Below, piece by piece: positions 29,311-39,128 of a stretch of DNA of 64,000 bases. Below the pieces are notes generated by a model. It saw only the letters and a program-made list of their open reading frames with translations. It had not been told where the DNA came from and ran no database searches. Position 1 is the first letter of the stretch. Each line of letters begins with the position of its first letter. The translations under genes and the position numbers were made by a program. The DNA is from Streptomyces sp. CB01249. GTDB lineage: Bacteria; Actinomycetota; Actinomycetes; Streptomycetales; Streptomycetaceae. The DNA lies in the NCBI RefSeq assembly GCF_001905735.1, contig NZ_LISW01000005.1:89969-153968 (forward strand), given 5' to 3'.

Positions 29311-30401
29311 GCCGCGACCTCCCCGTAGGCGGCGAGCAGGACGGCCGGGTCGGGGCCCTCCAGGACGGCGGGCTTGCCGAGGCCGTCCAGGACGATGAAG
29401 CGCAGCAGGTCGCCGCGCGACTTCTTGTCGACCTTCATGTTCTCCAGGAGCTTGGGCCACTGGTCGCCCCGGTAGGTGAGCGGCAGCCCGACGGATTCGA
29501 GGATCGCGCGGTGCCGGTCGGCGGTGGCGTCGTCCAGGCGGCCGGCCAGTCGGCCGAGTTCGGCGGCGAAGACCATGCCGACCGAGACGGCGGCACCGTG
29601 GCGCCACTTGTAGCGCTCGTTCTTCTCGATCGCGTGGCCCAGGGTGTGGCCGTAGTTCAGGATCTCGCGAAGACCGGACTCCTTGAGGTCGCTGGAGACG
29701 ACGTCGGCCTTGACCCGGATCGAGCGCTCGATGAGCTCGGCGGTGTGCGGTCCGGCGGGCGTACGCGCGGCCTGCGGGTCCTCCTCGATCAGGTCGAGGA
29801 TCACCGGGTCGGCGATGAAGCCCGCCTTGATGATCTCGGCCATGCCCGAGACGTAGTCGTGGACGGGCAGCGAGTCCAGGGCGGCCAGGTCGCAGAGGAC
29901 CCCGGCCGGCGGGTGGAAGGCGCCGACGAGGTTCTTGCCCTCGGCGGTGTTGATGCCGGTCTTGCCGCCGACGGCCGCGTCGACCATGCCGAGCACGGTC
30001 GTCGGTACGGCGATCCAGCGCACCCCGCGCAGCCAGGAGGCGGCGACGAAGCCCGCCACGTCGGTGGTGGCGCCGCCGCCGACACCGACGATGACGTCGG
30101 TGCGGGTGAAGCCGGTCTGGCCGAGCGCCTTCCAGCAGTAGGCGGCGACCTCGACGGTCTTGGCCTCCTCGGCGTTGGGCAGCTGGATCGCGATGGCCTC
30201 GTAGCCCTGCCCGGCGAGGTCCTGGCGGACCGCCTCGCCGGTCTCGGCGAGCGCCTCGGGGTGGAGGACCGCGACGCGCTTGGCCCGCTCACCGATGAGC
30301 CCGGGCAGCTCGCCGAGGAGCTGCCGGCCGATCAGTACCTCGTACGCGTCGGTGCCCGCGCTGCCGGCGATGCGGACGCGGATGGGTGCCTGCTGGGTCA
30401 T
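29307..30401 (-). CDS. aroB: 3-dehydroquinate synthase
   Basis: 364 aa from the ATG (MTQQAPIRVRIAGS). NAD- and metal-dependent conversion of DAHP to dehydroquinate. VGVGGGATTDVAGFVAASW binds NAD; metal ligands are in LREILNYGHTLGHAIE and the following His (RYKWRHGAAVSVGM). Overlaps aroK by 4 nt. Confidence 0.97.
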   Translation of the reverse strand: MTQQAPIRVRIAGSAGTDAYEVLIGRQLLGELPGLIGERAKRVAVLHPEALAETGEAVRQDLAGQGYEAIAIQLPNAEEAKTVEVAAYCWKALGQTGFTRTDVIVGVGGGATTDVAGFVAASWLRGVRWIAVPTTVLGMVDAAVGGKTGINTAEGKNLVGAFHPPAGVLCDLAALDSLPVHDYVSGMAEIIKAGFIADPVILDLIEEDPQAARTPAGPHTAELIERSIRVKADVVSSDLKESGLREILNYGHTLGHAIEKNERYKWRHGAAVSVGMVFAAELGRLAGRLDDATADRHRAILESVGLPLTYRGDQWPKLLENMKVDKKSRGDLLRFIVLDGLGKPAVLEGPDPAVLLAAYGEVAA

Positions 30402-30940
30402 GGTGTGTTCTCCCGGCCGGACGGGGCCCCGTCCGGCAGCTCCAGTGCGTCGAGGACCGCCTGGGCGACCTCTTCGGGTGTGCGCTCGTCGGTGGCGACG
30501 ACCGTGCGGGCGACCTCGGTGTAGAGGTGGCGGCGGGCCTCCATCAGCTCGCGCCACTGCCGGCGCGGGTTGACCGCGAGCAGCGGGCGGGCGGTGTTGA
30601 GCCCGACCCGCTTGACCGCCTCGTCCACGTCCATCGAGAGGTAGACGACCGGGTGGCCGGCGAGCAGCGCGCGGGTCGACTCGTCCAGGACGGCCCCGCC
30701 GCCGAGCGAGAGGACGCCGGTGTGCTCGGCGACGGCGGCGCGGACGGCGTCCCGCTCCAGCGCCCGGAAGTGGTCCTCGCCCTCGTCGTAGAAGATCTCG
30801 GCGATGGGCTTGCCCGCGGTCGCGACGACGTCCGCGTCGGTGTCCCGGTAGCCGGTGCCCAGCCGGCCGGCGAGCAGTTCGCCGACCGTGGACTTGCCGA
30901 CGCCCATGGGTCCGACGAGGACGACCAGGGGACCGCTCAC
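30398..30940 (-). CDS. aroK: Shikimate kinase
   Basis: 180 aa. P-loop GPMGVGKSTVG at about residues 10-20, shikimate-binding DTDADV, RALERDAV region and GGGAVLDE. Phosphorylates shikimate with ATP. GTG start overlapping the aroC stop by 4 nt. Confidence 0.96.
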   Translation of the reverse strand: MSGPLVVLVGPMGVGKSTVGELLAGRLGTGYRDTDADVVATAGKPIAEIFYDEGEDHFRALERDAVRAAVAEHTGVLSLGGGAVLDESTRALLAGHPVVYLSMDVDEAVKRVGLNTARPLLAVNPRRQWRELMEARRHLYTEVARTVVATDERTPEEVAQAVLDALELPDGAPSGRENTP

Positions 30941-32121
30941 CGGATCTGGAGGTGGTCGAGGTACGACGTCACGTTGCGACGGGTCTCGGTGACGCTGTCG
31001 CCGCCGAACTTCTCCGCGACGGCGTCGGCCAGGACCAGGGCGACCATCGCCTCGGCGACGATGCCGGCGGCCGGGACGGCGCAGACATCGGAGCGCTGGT
31101 GGTGGGCCTTGGCGGGCTCACCGGTCACGACGTCGACGGTGGCGAGGGCGCGCGGCACGGTGGCGATGGGCTTCATCGCGGCGCGGACGCGCAGCAGCTC
31201 ACCGGTGGTGAGGCCGCCCTCGGTGCCGCCGGCCCGGCCGGAGGCGCGCTTGATGCCGTCCTCGGTCACCAGGATCTCGTCGTGCGCCTTGGACCCGGGC
31301 ACCCGGGCGAGGTCGAAGCCGTCGCCGACCTCGACGCCCTTGATGGCCTGGATGCCCATGAGCGCCCCGGCGAGGCGGGCGTCGAGCCTGCGGTCCCAGT
31401 GCACGTGCGAGCCGAGACCGACGGGCACGCCGTACGCCAGCACCTCGACGACGCCGCCGAGGGTGTCGCCGTCCTTGTGGGCCTGGTCGATCTCGGCGAC
31501 CATCGCCTTGCTCGCGTCGGCGTCGAGGCAGCGCACCGGGTCGGCGTCGAGCCGCTCCACGTCGGAGGGGACCGGGTAGACCCCGTACGGCGCCTTGGCG
31601 GCGGCCAGCTCCACGACGTGGCTGACGATCTCGATGCCCGCGGTCTCCTTGAGGTAGGACCGGGCGACGGCACCGAGGGCGACCCGGGCCGCGGTCTCCC
31701 GGGCGCTGGCGCGCTCCAGGACCGGGCGGGCCTCGTCGAAGCCGTACTTCTGCATGCCGGCGAGGTCGGCGTGGCCGGGGCGGGGCCGGGTCAGCGGGGC
31801 GTTACGGGCCTGCTCGGCCAGCACCTGGGGGTCGACCGGGTCGGCCGACATGACCTGCTCCCACTTGGGCCACTCGGTGTTGCCGACCATCACGGCGACC
31901 GGGGAGCCCATGGTGAGGCCGTGCCGGACACCGCCGAGGAAGGTGACCTCGTCCTGCTCGAACTTCATCCGCGCACCGCGGCCGTAACCGAGCCGTCGCC
32001 GGGCGAGCGCGTCCGCCACCATCTCCGTGGTGACCGGGACGCCGGCGGGAAGGCCCTCCAGCGTCGCCACCAGTGCGGGGCCGTGCGACTCCCCCGCGGT
32101 CAGCCAGCGCAACCTGCTCAA
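30937..32121 (-). CDS. aroC: Chorismate synthase
   Basis: 394 aa. FMN-dependent EPSP to chorismate. N-terminal MSRLRWLTAGESHGPALVA, RPGHADLAGMQKYGF and ERASARETAARVALGA signatures are intact. Start is a TTG, chosen because GAGGAG lies 6 nt upstream; an ATG at that Shine-Dalgarno is out of frame. Followed directly by aroK with overlap. aroA (EPSP synthase) is not in this cluster. Confidence 0.97.
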   Translation of the reverse strand: MSRLRWLTAGESHGPALVATLEGLPAGVPVTTEMVADALARRRLGYGRGARMKFEQDEVTFLGGVRHGLTMGSPVAVMVGNTEWPKWEQVMSADPVDPQVLAEQARNAPLTRPRPGHADLAGMQKYGFDEARPVLERASARETAARVALGAVARSYLKETAGIEIVSHVVELAAAKAPYGVYPVPSDVERLDADPVRCLDADASKAMVAEIDQAHKDGDTLGGVVEVLAYGVPVGLGSHVHWDRRLDARLAGALMGIQAIKGVEVGDGFDLARVPGSKAHDEILVTEDGIKRASGRAGGTEGGLTTGELLRVRAAMKPIATVPRALATVDVVTGEPAKAHHQRSDVCAVPAAGIVAEAMVALVLADAVAEKFGGDSVTETRRNVTSYLDHLQIR

Positions 32122-32266
32122 CGGTGCTCCTCATGCTCGCGCCTGAAATCCAGCGGCGCGACCGGGTGCGCGGCCCTGGCCCGCCGCCTCCGATCCTCCC
32201 ACGACCGGGGCCCCCGCCCCGCCGCCGGTCCAGCAGACGGACGGCGCGGCCGGGCCCGGGCGGGCG

Positions 32267-33103
32267 TCAGCGGGCGGCCAGCGCCTCTTCCCCGGCCTTC
32301 CGCATGGCGGCGAGCGGGGCGGGCGAGCGGCCCGTCATCTGCTCGACCTGGAGGACGGCTTGGTGCACGAGGAGGTCGAGACCTCCGACGACTGCGCCGC
32401 CGCGGTCCGCCCAGGCGGAGGCGAGCCGGGTCGGCCACGGCTCGTACAGCACGTCGAAGAGCGTGCCGGGCCGCTCAGGGACGGCCCCGCCCAGCGCGTC
32501 GGCCGCGCCCGCGGGGGTGGTGGCGATGACGAGGGGCGCGGCCAGTGCCCGGTCGGCCTCGGCCCAGTCGGCGATGCGGATGTCGACGCCGAGCCGTTCG
32601 CCCCAGCCGCGCATCTCGTCGGCGCGGGCCGCGCTGCGGACGTACGCGGTGACGGGTCCGGCGCAGATGCCCGCGAGGGCCGCCAGCGCGGAGGACGCGG
32701 TGGCGCCCGCGCCGAGGATCGCGGCGGACTCCACCTTGTCGACGCCGCGCTCGCGCAGGGCGGCGACCATGCCGGGGATGTCGGTGTTGTCGCCGGTGCG
32801 GCGGCCGTCCTCGCCGAAGACCACGGTGTTCACTGCCTCGACGGAGGCGGCGGTGTCGGTGATCCCGTCGAGCAGCGGGATGACCGCGCGCTTGAGCGGC
32901 ATGGTGAGCGAGAGCCCGGCCCAGCTCCCGTCCAGCCCCTCGATGAACCCGGGCAACGTCTGCTCGTCCACCTCGAACCGGCCGTACGACCAGTGGTCGA
33001 GGCCGAGTTCGGCGTAGGCGGCCCGGTGCAGGACCGGGGAGAGCGAGTGGGCGATGGGCGAGCCGAGGACGGCGGCGCGGTGCCGCCGGTCATTGGAGGC
33101 CAT
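32267..33103 (-). CDS. aroE: Shikimate dehydrogenase
   Basis: 278 aa from the ATG (MASNDRRHRAAVLGSPIAHS). Shikimate-binding SPIAHSLSPVLH at the N-terminus, catalytic Lys in LTMPLKRAV (about 65), Rossmann ILGAGATASSALAAL (about 130) for NADP. Its start overlaps the end of mltG by 14 nt, so translation is coupled; 145 bp separate it from aroC. Confidence 0.96.
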   Translation of the reverse strand: MASNDRRHRAAVLGSPIAHSLSPVLHRAAYAELGLDHWSYGRFEVDEQTLPGFIEGLDGSWAGLSLTMPLKRAVIPLLDGITDTAASVEAVNTVVFGEDGRRTGDNTDIPGMVAALRERGVDKVESAAILGAGATASSALAALAGICAGPVTAYVRSAARADEMRGWGERLGVDIRIADWAEADRALAAPLVIATTPAGAADALGGAVPERPGTLFDVLYEPWPTRLASAWADRGGAVVGGLDLLVHQAVLQVEQMTGRSPAPLAAMRKAGEEALAAR

Positions 33104-34868
33104 GCTGTTCCTTGAACTTCTCGTTGAGCTTCTCGTGCTCGGCCGCCGTCTTGGTGAACTGGGTCTTCTTGCCGTCGAGCGAGATGAAGAACATCCAGCC
33201 GTCGCCCGTGGGACTGAGGGTCGCGCGCAGAGCCTCGTCGCCAGGGTTGCTGATGGGGCCGGGCGGCAGACCGGGGTGGTAATAGGTGTTGTACGGATCC
33301 GGGTTGGTGCGGATCTCGTTCGAACCGATCTTGATCTTGCTCTGGTTCTTGAGGTAGTTGAACGCGGAGTCGAACTCAAGCTTCCGGTTCGTGATCGTGT
33401 TGTTCGGCTTCAGCCGGTTGTAGACGACCTCGGCCATCTTGCGGAAGTCGTCGTGCGTCAGACCCTCCGCCTGGACCAGGCTCGCCACCGTGAGCACCTG
33501 CCACGGGCCGTCCAGCTTGTACTTTTTCGCCGTTCCCGTGAGGTCGAGCTTCTTGTATTCGTCGTTGGACCGCTCGACCATGCTCTTCAGGATCGCCTCC
33601 GGCTTGGTCTCCTTCGTCAGCGGATACGCGGCCGGATAGAGGAAGCCTTCGAGCGGGTCCTTGATGTCCTTGTTCTTGCTCGCCCAGTCGGGCAGACCCA
33701 ATTCGCCGCTCTTGGACTTCGCGACTTCCTTGGTCGTGCCCTTCTTGAGGCCGAGCCGCTTGTCCACGAGCGCGTAAACAGCGGCATTCCGGTAGCCCTC
33801 CGGAATCACCAGAAGATTCTGGCTCTTCGGGTCCACCATCATCTTCACGGCCTCGGAGGCCGACATCTGCGAGTGGAGGAGGTAGACCCCGGCCTGGATC
33901 CCCTTGCCCTTCGGGTTCTCGTTCTGCGCCGAGACGAAGGCGTCGACGCTCTTCACGACGCCGGCCTTCTTGAGGATGTTGCCGATGTCGTACCCGAACG
34001 CGCCCTTCGGGATCTCCACCTCGACCGAGCCCGAGCCACTGCCCGAGTAGTCCGGGGCGGGGCCGAAGCGGTCCTGGTAGAACGAGTATCCGAAGTAGCC
34101 CGCGCCACCGACGCCGGCGACCAGGACCAGGGAGACGACCAGGCACGCGCAGCCACTGCGGCCCTTCTTCTTCTTGCCCTTGCCCCGGCGCTCGCCGCCG
34201 CCGCTGTCGCGGTCGTCGTCCTCGTCGTCGTAGTCGTCGTCCCGGGGCTTCTTGCGGTCGTCCTTCTCGTCCACGCCCGTGAAGAAGGGGTGGGTCTCCT
34301 CCGGCGGCTCCTCCGGGTCCCAGTCCGGGGCCGCCTCGGGCGCCTCGGCGGGAGCGGCCTCGCGGCGGCCCGGGGGCTGCGGGGGCGGGTACGCCTCAGG
34401 GGTGCCGTAGTAGTCGTTCGTCTCGCCGTAGCCGTACGTGGCGACGGGCTGGCCCTCGTACGGCGGCACCGCCTGCTGGCCCGTGTCCCAGCCGGTGTCG
34501 TAGCCGGGCTGCGGCTGCTGGGGCTGCTGCCCGTACGGGTCCTGCGGGTGCTGGTTCCCGTACGCCTGCTGCTGGTACTGCTGGGCGTACGGGTCCTGCT
34601 GCTGATGGTGCTGCGGCTGCTGCTGGTACGGGTCCTGCTGCTGGTACTGCTGGCCGTACGGGTCCTGCGGCTGCTGCTGGTACGGGTCGTACTGGCCCTG
34701 CGGGTACTGCTGCTGGGCGCCGTACTGGTTCGTGCCGTCGTACTGGTTCTGGCCGTCGTACTGGGCCTGGCCGTGGGCAGGCTGCTGGCCGCCCCACCCC
34801 TGGTCCCCGTACAGGGGATCCTCGGGATGCCATGGTTCGGAGCCGGGGCCCCGGCCATACTCAGTCAT
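33090..34868 (-). CDS. mltG: Endolytic transglycosylase MltG with long Q/Y-rich cytoplasmic tail
   Basis: 592 aa, much longer than the roughly 340-aa E. coli MltG because of a cytoplasmic extension. Residues 15-120 are repeats of Q, Y, D and P (QQYQQQDPYQQQ units), then an acidic and Lys-rich stretch, one membrane segment at about 240-262, then the YceG/MltG domain. The catalytic Glu is in ASLVQAEGLTHDDF. MltG cleaves nascent glycan strands and may set strand length. The low-complexity tail may bind cell-wall synthesis partners. First in the aro run, after ruvX. Confidence 0.93.
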   Translation of the reverse strand: MTEYGRGPGSEPWHPEDPLYGDQGWGGQQPAHGQAQYDGQNQYDGTNQYGAQQQYPQGQYDPYQQQPQDPYGQQYQQQDPYQQQPQHHQQQDPYAQQYQQQAYGNQHPQDPYGQQPQQPQPGYDTGWDTGQQAVPPYEGQPVATYGYGETNDYYGTPEAYPPPQPPGRREAAPAEAPEAAPDWDPEEPPEETHPFFTGVDEKDDRKKPRDDDYDDEDDDRDSGGGERRGKGKKKKGRSGCACLVVSLVLVAGVGGAGYFGYSFYQDRFGPAPDYSGSGSGSVEVEIPKGAFGYDIGNILKKAGVVKSVDAFVSAQNENPKGKGIQAGVYLLHSQMSASEAVKMMVDPKSQNLLVIPEGYRNAAVYALVDKRLGLKKGTTKEVAKSKSGELGLPDWASKNKDIKDPLEGFLYPAAYPLTKETKPEAILKSMVERSNDEYKKLDLTGTAKKYKLDGPWQVLTVASLVQAEGLTHDDFRKMAEVVYNRLKPNNTITNRKLEFDSAFNYLKNQSKIKIGSNEIRTNPDPYNTYYHPGLPPGPISNPGDEALRATLSPTGDGWMFFISLDGKKTQFTKTAAEHEKLNEKFKEQHGLQ

Positions 34869-34963
34869 CGATCCCCTTGAGCCGCGAGACGATGTTCCGT
34901 CTCTTTGCTGTGCGGTGTTTGTTCGAACACCGCCGCATCGCGCGGAACGTTACCGTATTGCGA

Positions 34964-35449
34964 TCAGACCACTACTTCGACGGCCTCGCCCGGCGGATTG
35001 CCCGAAGAGCGCTCCGACTCCAGAGCGTTCTGCAGGATCACCACAGCGGCAGCCTGGTCGATGACGGATCGGCCCTTTTTGGACTTCACGCCCGAGGCAC
35101 GCAGCCCCTGGCTGGCCGTCACTGTGGTCATCCTCTCGTCCAGCAGGCGCACCGGAATGGGTGCGACCGCTCGGGCGAGCACATCGGCGAAGGCGCGGAC
35201 CTTGGCGGCGGCCGGACCCTCTCCGCCGCCCAGGGAGCGCGGCAGTCCGACGACGACCTCGATCGGTTCGTACTCCGCGACGATCTGTCCCAGCCGCCGG
35301 TGGGCGGCCGGGACATCGCGTCCCGGCACGGTCTCCACCGGCGTCGCGAGGATCCCGTCGGGGTCGCACGAGGCGACCCCGATCCGGGCGTCCCCGACGT
35401 CGATCGCCAGCCGGCGACCGCGGCGCATCTCCGTCATGCCCGGCGTCAC
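34964..35449 (-). CDS. ruvX: RuvX/YqgF-type RNase H-like nuclease
   Basis: 161 aa. RNase H-fold: DVGDARIGVA near residue 17 with the first catalytic Asp, VGLPRSL, the LLDERMTTVTA segment with the conserved Glu, and DQAAAVVILQ with the last Asp. Family members act in pre-16S rRNA processing and possibly Holliday junctions. Starts at a GTG sharing GTGA with the alaS stop, supporting that start. Confidence 0.95.
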   Translation of the reverse strand: MTPGMTEMRRGRRLAIDVGDARIGVASCDPDGILATPVETVPGRDVPAAHRRLGQIVAEYEPIEVVVGLPRSLGGGEGPAAAKVRAFADVLARAVAPIPVRLLDERMTTVTASQGLRASGVKSKKGRSVIDQAAAVVILQNALESERSSGNPPGEAVEVVV

Positions 35450-38115
35450 GCCGTCTCGGTGACGAGGCGTTCGACGGCGGCGACGGCGTCGCCGATCGCC
35501 TCCGGGTTCTGGCCGCCGCCCTGGGCGACGTCCGGCTTGCCGCCGCCCCCGCCGCCGAGGGTCTTGGCGGCGGTACGGACGAGGTCGCCGGCCTTGAGGC
35601 CGCGCTCGCGGGCCGCCTCGTTGGTCGCGATGACGGTCAGCGGGCGCCCGTTGGCCGTCGTGAACAGCGCGACGACGGCCGGGCGGCCGCCCTGGATGCG
35701 GCCGCGCACGTCGAGGACGAGCTTGCGCAGGTCGTCGGCGGAGGTGCCGTCCGGCACCTGGCCGGTGACCAGGGCGATGCCCCGGACGTCGATCGCGGAG
35801 TCCACGAGACCGGCGGCGGCCGCGAGGACCTTCTCCGCGCGGAACTTCTCGATCTCCTTCTCGGCGTCCTTCAGCTTGCCGAGCATGCCCGCGATCTTCT
35901 CCGGCAGCTCCTCGGGGCGGCCCTTGACCAGCTCCTGGAGCTGGGCGACGACCGTGTGCTCCCGGGCCAGGAAGTTGTACGCGTCGACGCCGACCAGGGC
36001 CTCGATGCGGCGCACGCCGGACCCGATGGAGGACTCGCCGAGCAGCTTGACCAGGCCGAGCTGGGCGGTGTTGTGGACGTGCGTACCGCCGCAGAGCTCC
36101 TTGGAGAAGTCCCCGATGGTGACGACGCGGACGCGCTCGCCGTACTTCTCGCCGAACTCCGCGATGGCGCCCTGCTTCTTCGCCTCGCCGATCGACATGA
36201 CCTCGGCCTGCACGTCGAGCTCGCGGGCCAGGACCTCGTTGATCTTCTGCTCGACGTCGGTGAGGACCGTGCCGGGAACGGCGGCGGGCGAACCGAAGTC
36301 GAAGCGGAAGCGGCCCGGGGAGTTCTCCGAACCGGCCTGGGCGGCCGTCGGGCCGAGCGCGTCACGCAGCGCCTGGTGCGTGAGGTGCGTGGCGCTGTGG
36401 GCGCGGGCGATGGCGCGGCGGCGGGTGGAGTCGATGGCCGCGTACGCGGACGCGCCGACCGTGACCTCGCCGACCTGGACGGAGCCCTTGTGCACGGAGA
36501 CGCCCGGGACCGGCTGCTGGACGTCGCGGACCACGATCACGGCGCCGCTGTCGAGCCGGATGCGGCCCTGGTCGGCGAGCTGGCCGCCGCCCTCGGCGTA
36601 GAACGGGGTGCGGTCGAGGACGACCTCGACCTCGTCGCCCTCGGTGGCGGCGGGCGAGGGGACACCGTCCACGAGGAGGCCGACGATGGTCGACTCGCCC
36701 TCGGTCATGGTGTAGCCGGTGAACTCGGTGACGCCGGAGTTGTCGGCGACCTCGCGGTAGGCGGAGAGGTCGGCGTGGCCGGTCTTCTTGGCCTTGGCGT
36801 CGGCCTTGGCCTTGGCCCGCTGCTCCTGCATGAGGCGGCGGAACCCGTCCTCGTCCACGGAGAGCCCCTGCTCGGCGGCCATCTCCAGGGTGAGGTCGAT
36901 CGGGAAGCCCCAGGTGTCGTGGAGCAGGAACGCCTTGTCGCCGGCGAGGACCGTGCCGCCGGAGGCCTTGGTCTCGGTGACCGCGGTCTCCAGGATGTTG
37001 GTGCCGCCCTTGAGGGCCTTCAGGAACGCGGCTTCCTCGGCGAGCGCGACGGTCTCGATGCGCTTGCGGTCGGTGATCAGCTCCGGGTACTGCTGCCCCA
37101 TCGTGTTGACCACGACGTCGACCAGCTCGCGGACGACGGAGCCGGTGGCGCCCATCAGGCGCATGTTGCGGATGGCGCGGCGCATGATGCGGCGCAGCAC
37201 GTAGCCGCGGCCCTCGTTGCCGGGGGTGACGCCGTCGCCGATGAGCATGACGGAGGTGCGGATGTGGTCGGCGACCACGCGCAGGGAGACGTCGGTGGCG
37301 TCGGCCGCGCCGTAGCGCACCCCGGTCAGCTCGGTGGCGCGGTCCATGACGACGCGCAGGGTGTCGGTCTCGTACATGTTCTGCACGCCCTGCAGGATCA
37401 TCGCGAGGCGTTCGAGGCCGAGACCGGTGTCGATGTTCTTGGAGGGCAGGTCGCCGAGGATCGGGAAGTCGTCCTTGCCCTCGCCGGCGCCGCGCTCGTA
37501 CTGCATGAAGACCAGGTTCCAGATCTCCACGTAGCGCTCGTCGTTGACGGCCGGGCCGCCCTCGACGCCGAACTCCGGACCGCGGTCGTAGTTGATCTCG
37601 GAGCACGGGCCGCAGGGGCCGGGAACGCCCATGGACCAGAAGTTGTCCTTCTTGCCCAGGCGCTGGATGCGCTCGGCCGGGACGCCGATCCTGTCGCGCC
37701 AGATTGCCTCGGCCTCGTCGTCGTCCAGGTAGACGGTGATCCACAGGCGCTCGGGGTCGAGCCCGAAGCCGCCGTCCGCCACGGAGCTGGTCAGCAGCTC
37801 CCAGGCGTACTCGATGGCGCCTTCCTTGAAGTAGTCGCCGAACGAGAAGTTGCCGCACATCTGGAAGAAGGTGCCGTGCCGGGTGGTCTTGCCGACCTCC
37901 TCGATGTCCGGCGTACGCACGCACTTCTGCACGCTGGTGACGCGCGGCGCGGGCGGCTTGACCTCACCGAGGAAGTAGGGCTTGAAGGGCACCATGCCGG
38001 CGGGGACCAGCAGCAGAGTCGGGTCGTCCGCGATGAGCGACGCCGAAGGGACAACGGTGTGACCGCGCTCCTCGTAGAAGCTCAGCCAGCGGCGACGAAT
38101 TTCTGCCGACTCCAT
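35446..38115 (-). CDS. alaS: Alanyl-tRNA synthetase
   Basis: 889 aa, complete. Class II catalytic domain (about 1-400; FFQMCGNFSFGDYFKEGA is motif 2), editing domain with zinc ligands HSATH (about 572) and CGGTH (about 675), C-terminal DHHA1 domain (GGGGGKPDVAQGGG). Charges tRNA-Ala and clears Ser/Gly. ATG start overlaps the DUF6167 stop by one base. Confidence 0.97.
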   Translation of the reverse strand: MESAEIRRRWLSFYEERGHTVVPSASLIADDPTLLLVPAGMVPFKPYFLGEVKPPAPRVTSVQKCVRTPDIEEVGKTTRHGTFFQMCGNFSFGDYFKEGAIEYAWELLTSSVADGGFGLDPERLWITVYLDDDEAEAIWRDRIGVPAERIQRLGKKDNFWSMGVPGPCGPCSEINYDRGPEFGVEGGPAVNDERYVEIWNLVFMQYERGAGEGKDDFPILGDLPSKNIDTGLGLERLAMILQGVQNMYETDTLRVVMDRATELTGVRYGAADATDVSLRVVADHIRTSVMLIGDGVTPGNEGRGYVLRRIMRRAIRNMRLMGATGSVVRELVDVVVNTMGQQYPELITDRKRIETVALAEEAAFLKALKGGTNILETAVTETKASGGTVLAGDKAFLLHDTWGFPIDLTLEMAAEQGLSVDEDGFRRLMQEQRAKAKADAKAKKTGHADLSAYREVADNSGVTEFTGYTMTEGESTIVGLLVDGVPSPAATEGDEVEVVLDRTPFYAEGGGQLADQGRIRLDSGAVIVVRDVQQPVPGVSVHKGSVQVGEVTVGASAYAAIDSTRRRAIARAHSATHLTHQALRDALGPTAAQAGSENSPGRFRFDFGSPAAVPGTVLTDVEQKINEVLARELDVQAEVMSIGEAKKQGAIAEFGEKYGERVRVVTIGDFSKELCGGTHVHNTAQLGLVKLLGESSIGSGVRRIEALVGVDAYNFLAREHTVVAQLQELVKGRPEELPEKIAGMLGKLKDAEKEIEKFRAEKVLAAAAGLVDSAIDVRGIALVTGQVPDGTSADDLRKLVLDVRGRIQGGRPAVVALFTTANGRPLTVIATNEAARERGLKAGDLVRTAAKTLGGGGGGKPDVAQGGGQNPEAIGDAVAAVERLVTETA

Positions 38116-38462
38116 CAGTGGTCCTCATTCCGGTTGTACGAGTGGTAGGGAAGCTTGCGGTAGGTGGCGGGGGCCGGGTCCGCGTCGGCCGCCTCGATGG
38201 CCGGGCGGCGCGCCGGGGGCAGTTCGCGGGGGTCAGCCGCTTCGAGGCCCAGCGCCTCGCCGAGTTCGGCCTCGCGCCTGACCATGCCCTCGCGGACGTC
38301 CAGCGCGAAGTCCTTGAGCTTGTGACCGGCCACGATCGCCTTGTCGGCGGCCTGCGCCGCGAGGCTTTCGGGGGTCAGCTGCTTGATCTTCCGGTTGACC
38401 TTGGTGGTGGCCCATACCCCGGCGGCTGCGCCGGCGGTGAACCAGAACGTACGGCGGAACAT
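38115..38462 (-). CDS. DUF6167-like small membrane protein
   Basis: 115 aa. Hydrophobic N-terminal segment (about 4-20, TFWFTAGAAAGVWATT) then a charged helical body; KVNRKIKQLTPESLAAQAADKA could be a coiled coil. Family by recall (DUF6167), always upstream of alaS in Streptomyces. Function unknown; possibly a membrane-tethered partner of the preceding DUF948 protein. Confidence 0.8.
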   Translation of the reverse strand: MFRRTFWFTAGAAAGVWATTKVNRKIKQLTPESLAAQAADKAIVAGHKLKDFALDVREGMVRREAELGEALGLEAADPRELPPARRPAIEAADADPAPATYRKLPYHSYNRNEDH

Positions 38463-38469
38463 CGCTGCG

Positions 38470-38925
38470 TCAGTCCTTAGATCCGCGGGAATTTCGGCCG
38501 CCGCGCTTCCTGCCGCGCGCGGACGGGACGGTCCGGCCGACGATCACCGAGCGCCGGGACCGCGCCTCCGGTTCGGGCGCGGACCGGCGGCCGATGGCCT
38601 GCCGGACCCCGTAGCCGAACGCGGCGACCTTGACCAGCGGCCCGCCGAAGGTGGAGGCGACCGTGGTGGAGAGCGCGGAGGCGTTGGAGGTGACTTCCTG
38701 CACGTCCGTCGCGATGGCGTCGACCTTGTCCAGCTGGGTCTGCGCGGAGCGTACGGTCGCGGAAGCGTCCGCGAGCAGGGGGACGGCCTGTTCGGTCACG
38801 TCCGCCACGAGTTTGGTGGTCGCCCTGAGCGTCTGGGCGAGCCTCACCAGCACGACGGCGAGGAACGAAACCAGGATCGCCCAGAAGACGGCCACGATGA
38901 TCCCGGCCACCTCACCACCGGACAC
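38470..38925 (-). CDS. DUF948 membrane protein
   Basis: 151 aa. N-terminal transmembrane segment (about 6-28) followed by a long heptad-like helix (about 30-95, LADASATVRSAQTQLDKVDAIA) and a basic, Arg-rich tail. Fits the DUF948 family, whose members look like membrane-anchored coiled coils; role unknown. GTG start. Head of the alaS-containing run, 7 bp before the DUF6167 gene. Confidence 0.82.
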   Translation of the reverse strand: MSGGEVAGIIVAVFWAILVSFLAVVLVRLAQTLRATTKLVADVTEQAVPLLADASATVRSAQTQLDKVDAIATDVQEVTSNASALSTTVASTFGGPLVKVAAFGYGVRQAIGRRSAPEPEARSRRSVIVGRTVPSARGRKRGGRNSRGSKD

Positions 38926-39128
38926 AGTGCACCGCGCTCTCTGGCTTGTCGTCAGTCTCTGTCTTGTTCTCCTGCTCTGCGGCGAGGGCCGTCACGGCGG
39001 CCGGTTCGCCTTCCCCCGAGCCTATCGCGCCGGGGCTCACGCCCCGCACCGCATCGACGGGGCGTGCGGCGGGGATGAGCGGGACGAGATTGTACGGAGC
39101 GCTTTCAAGCCAGTACTCTGCGTGTCTC

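Noticed and set aside
34921..34928. GTTCGAAC palindrome upstream of mltG as a LexA box
   Set aside because: Lacks the 4-nt spacer of the Gram-positive SOS box CGAAC-N4-GTTCG.
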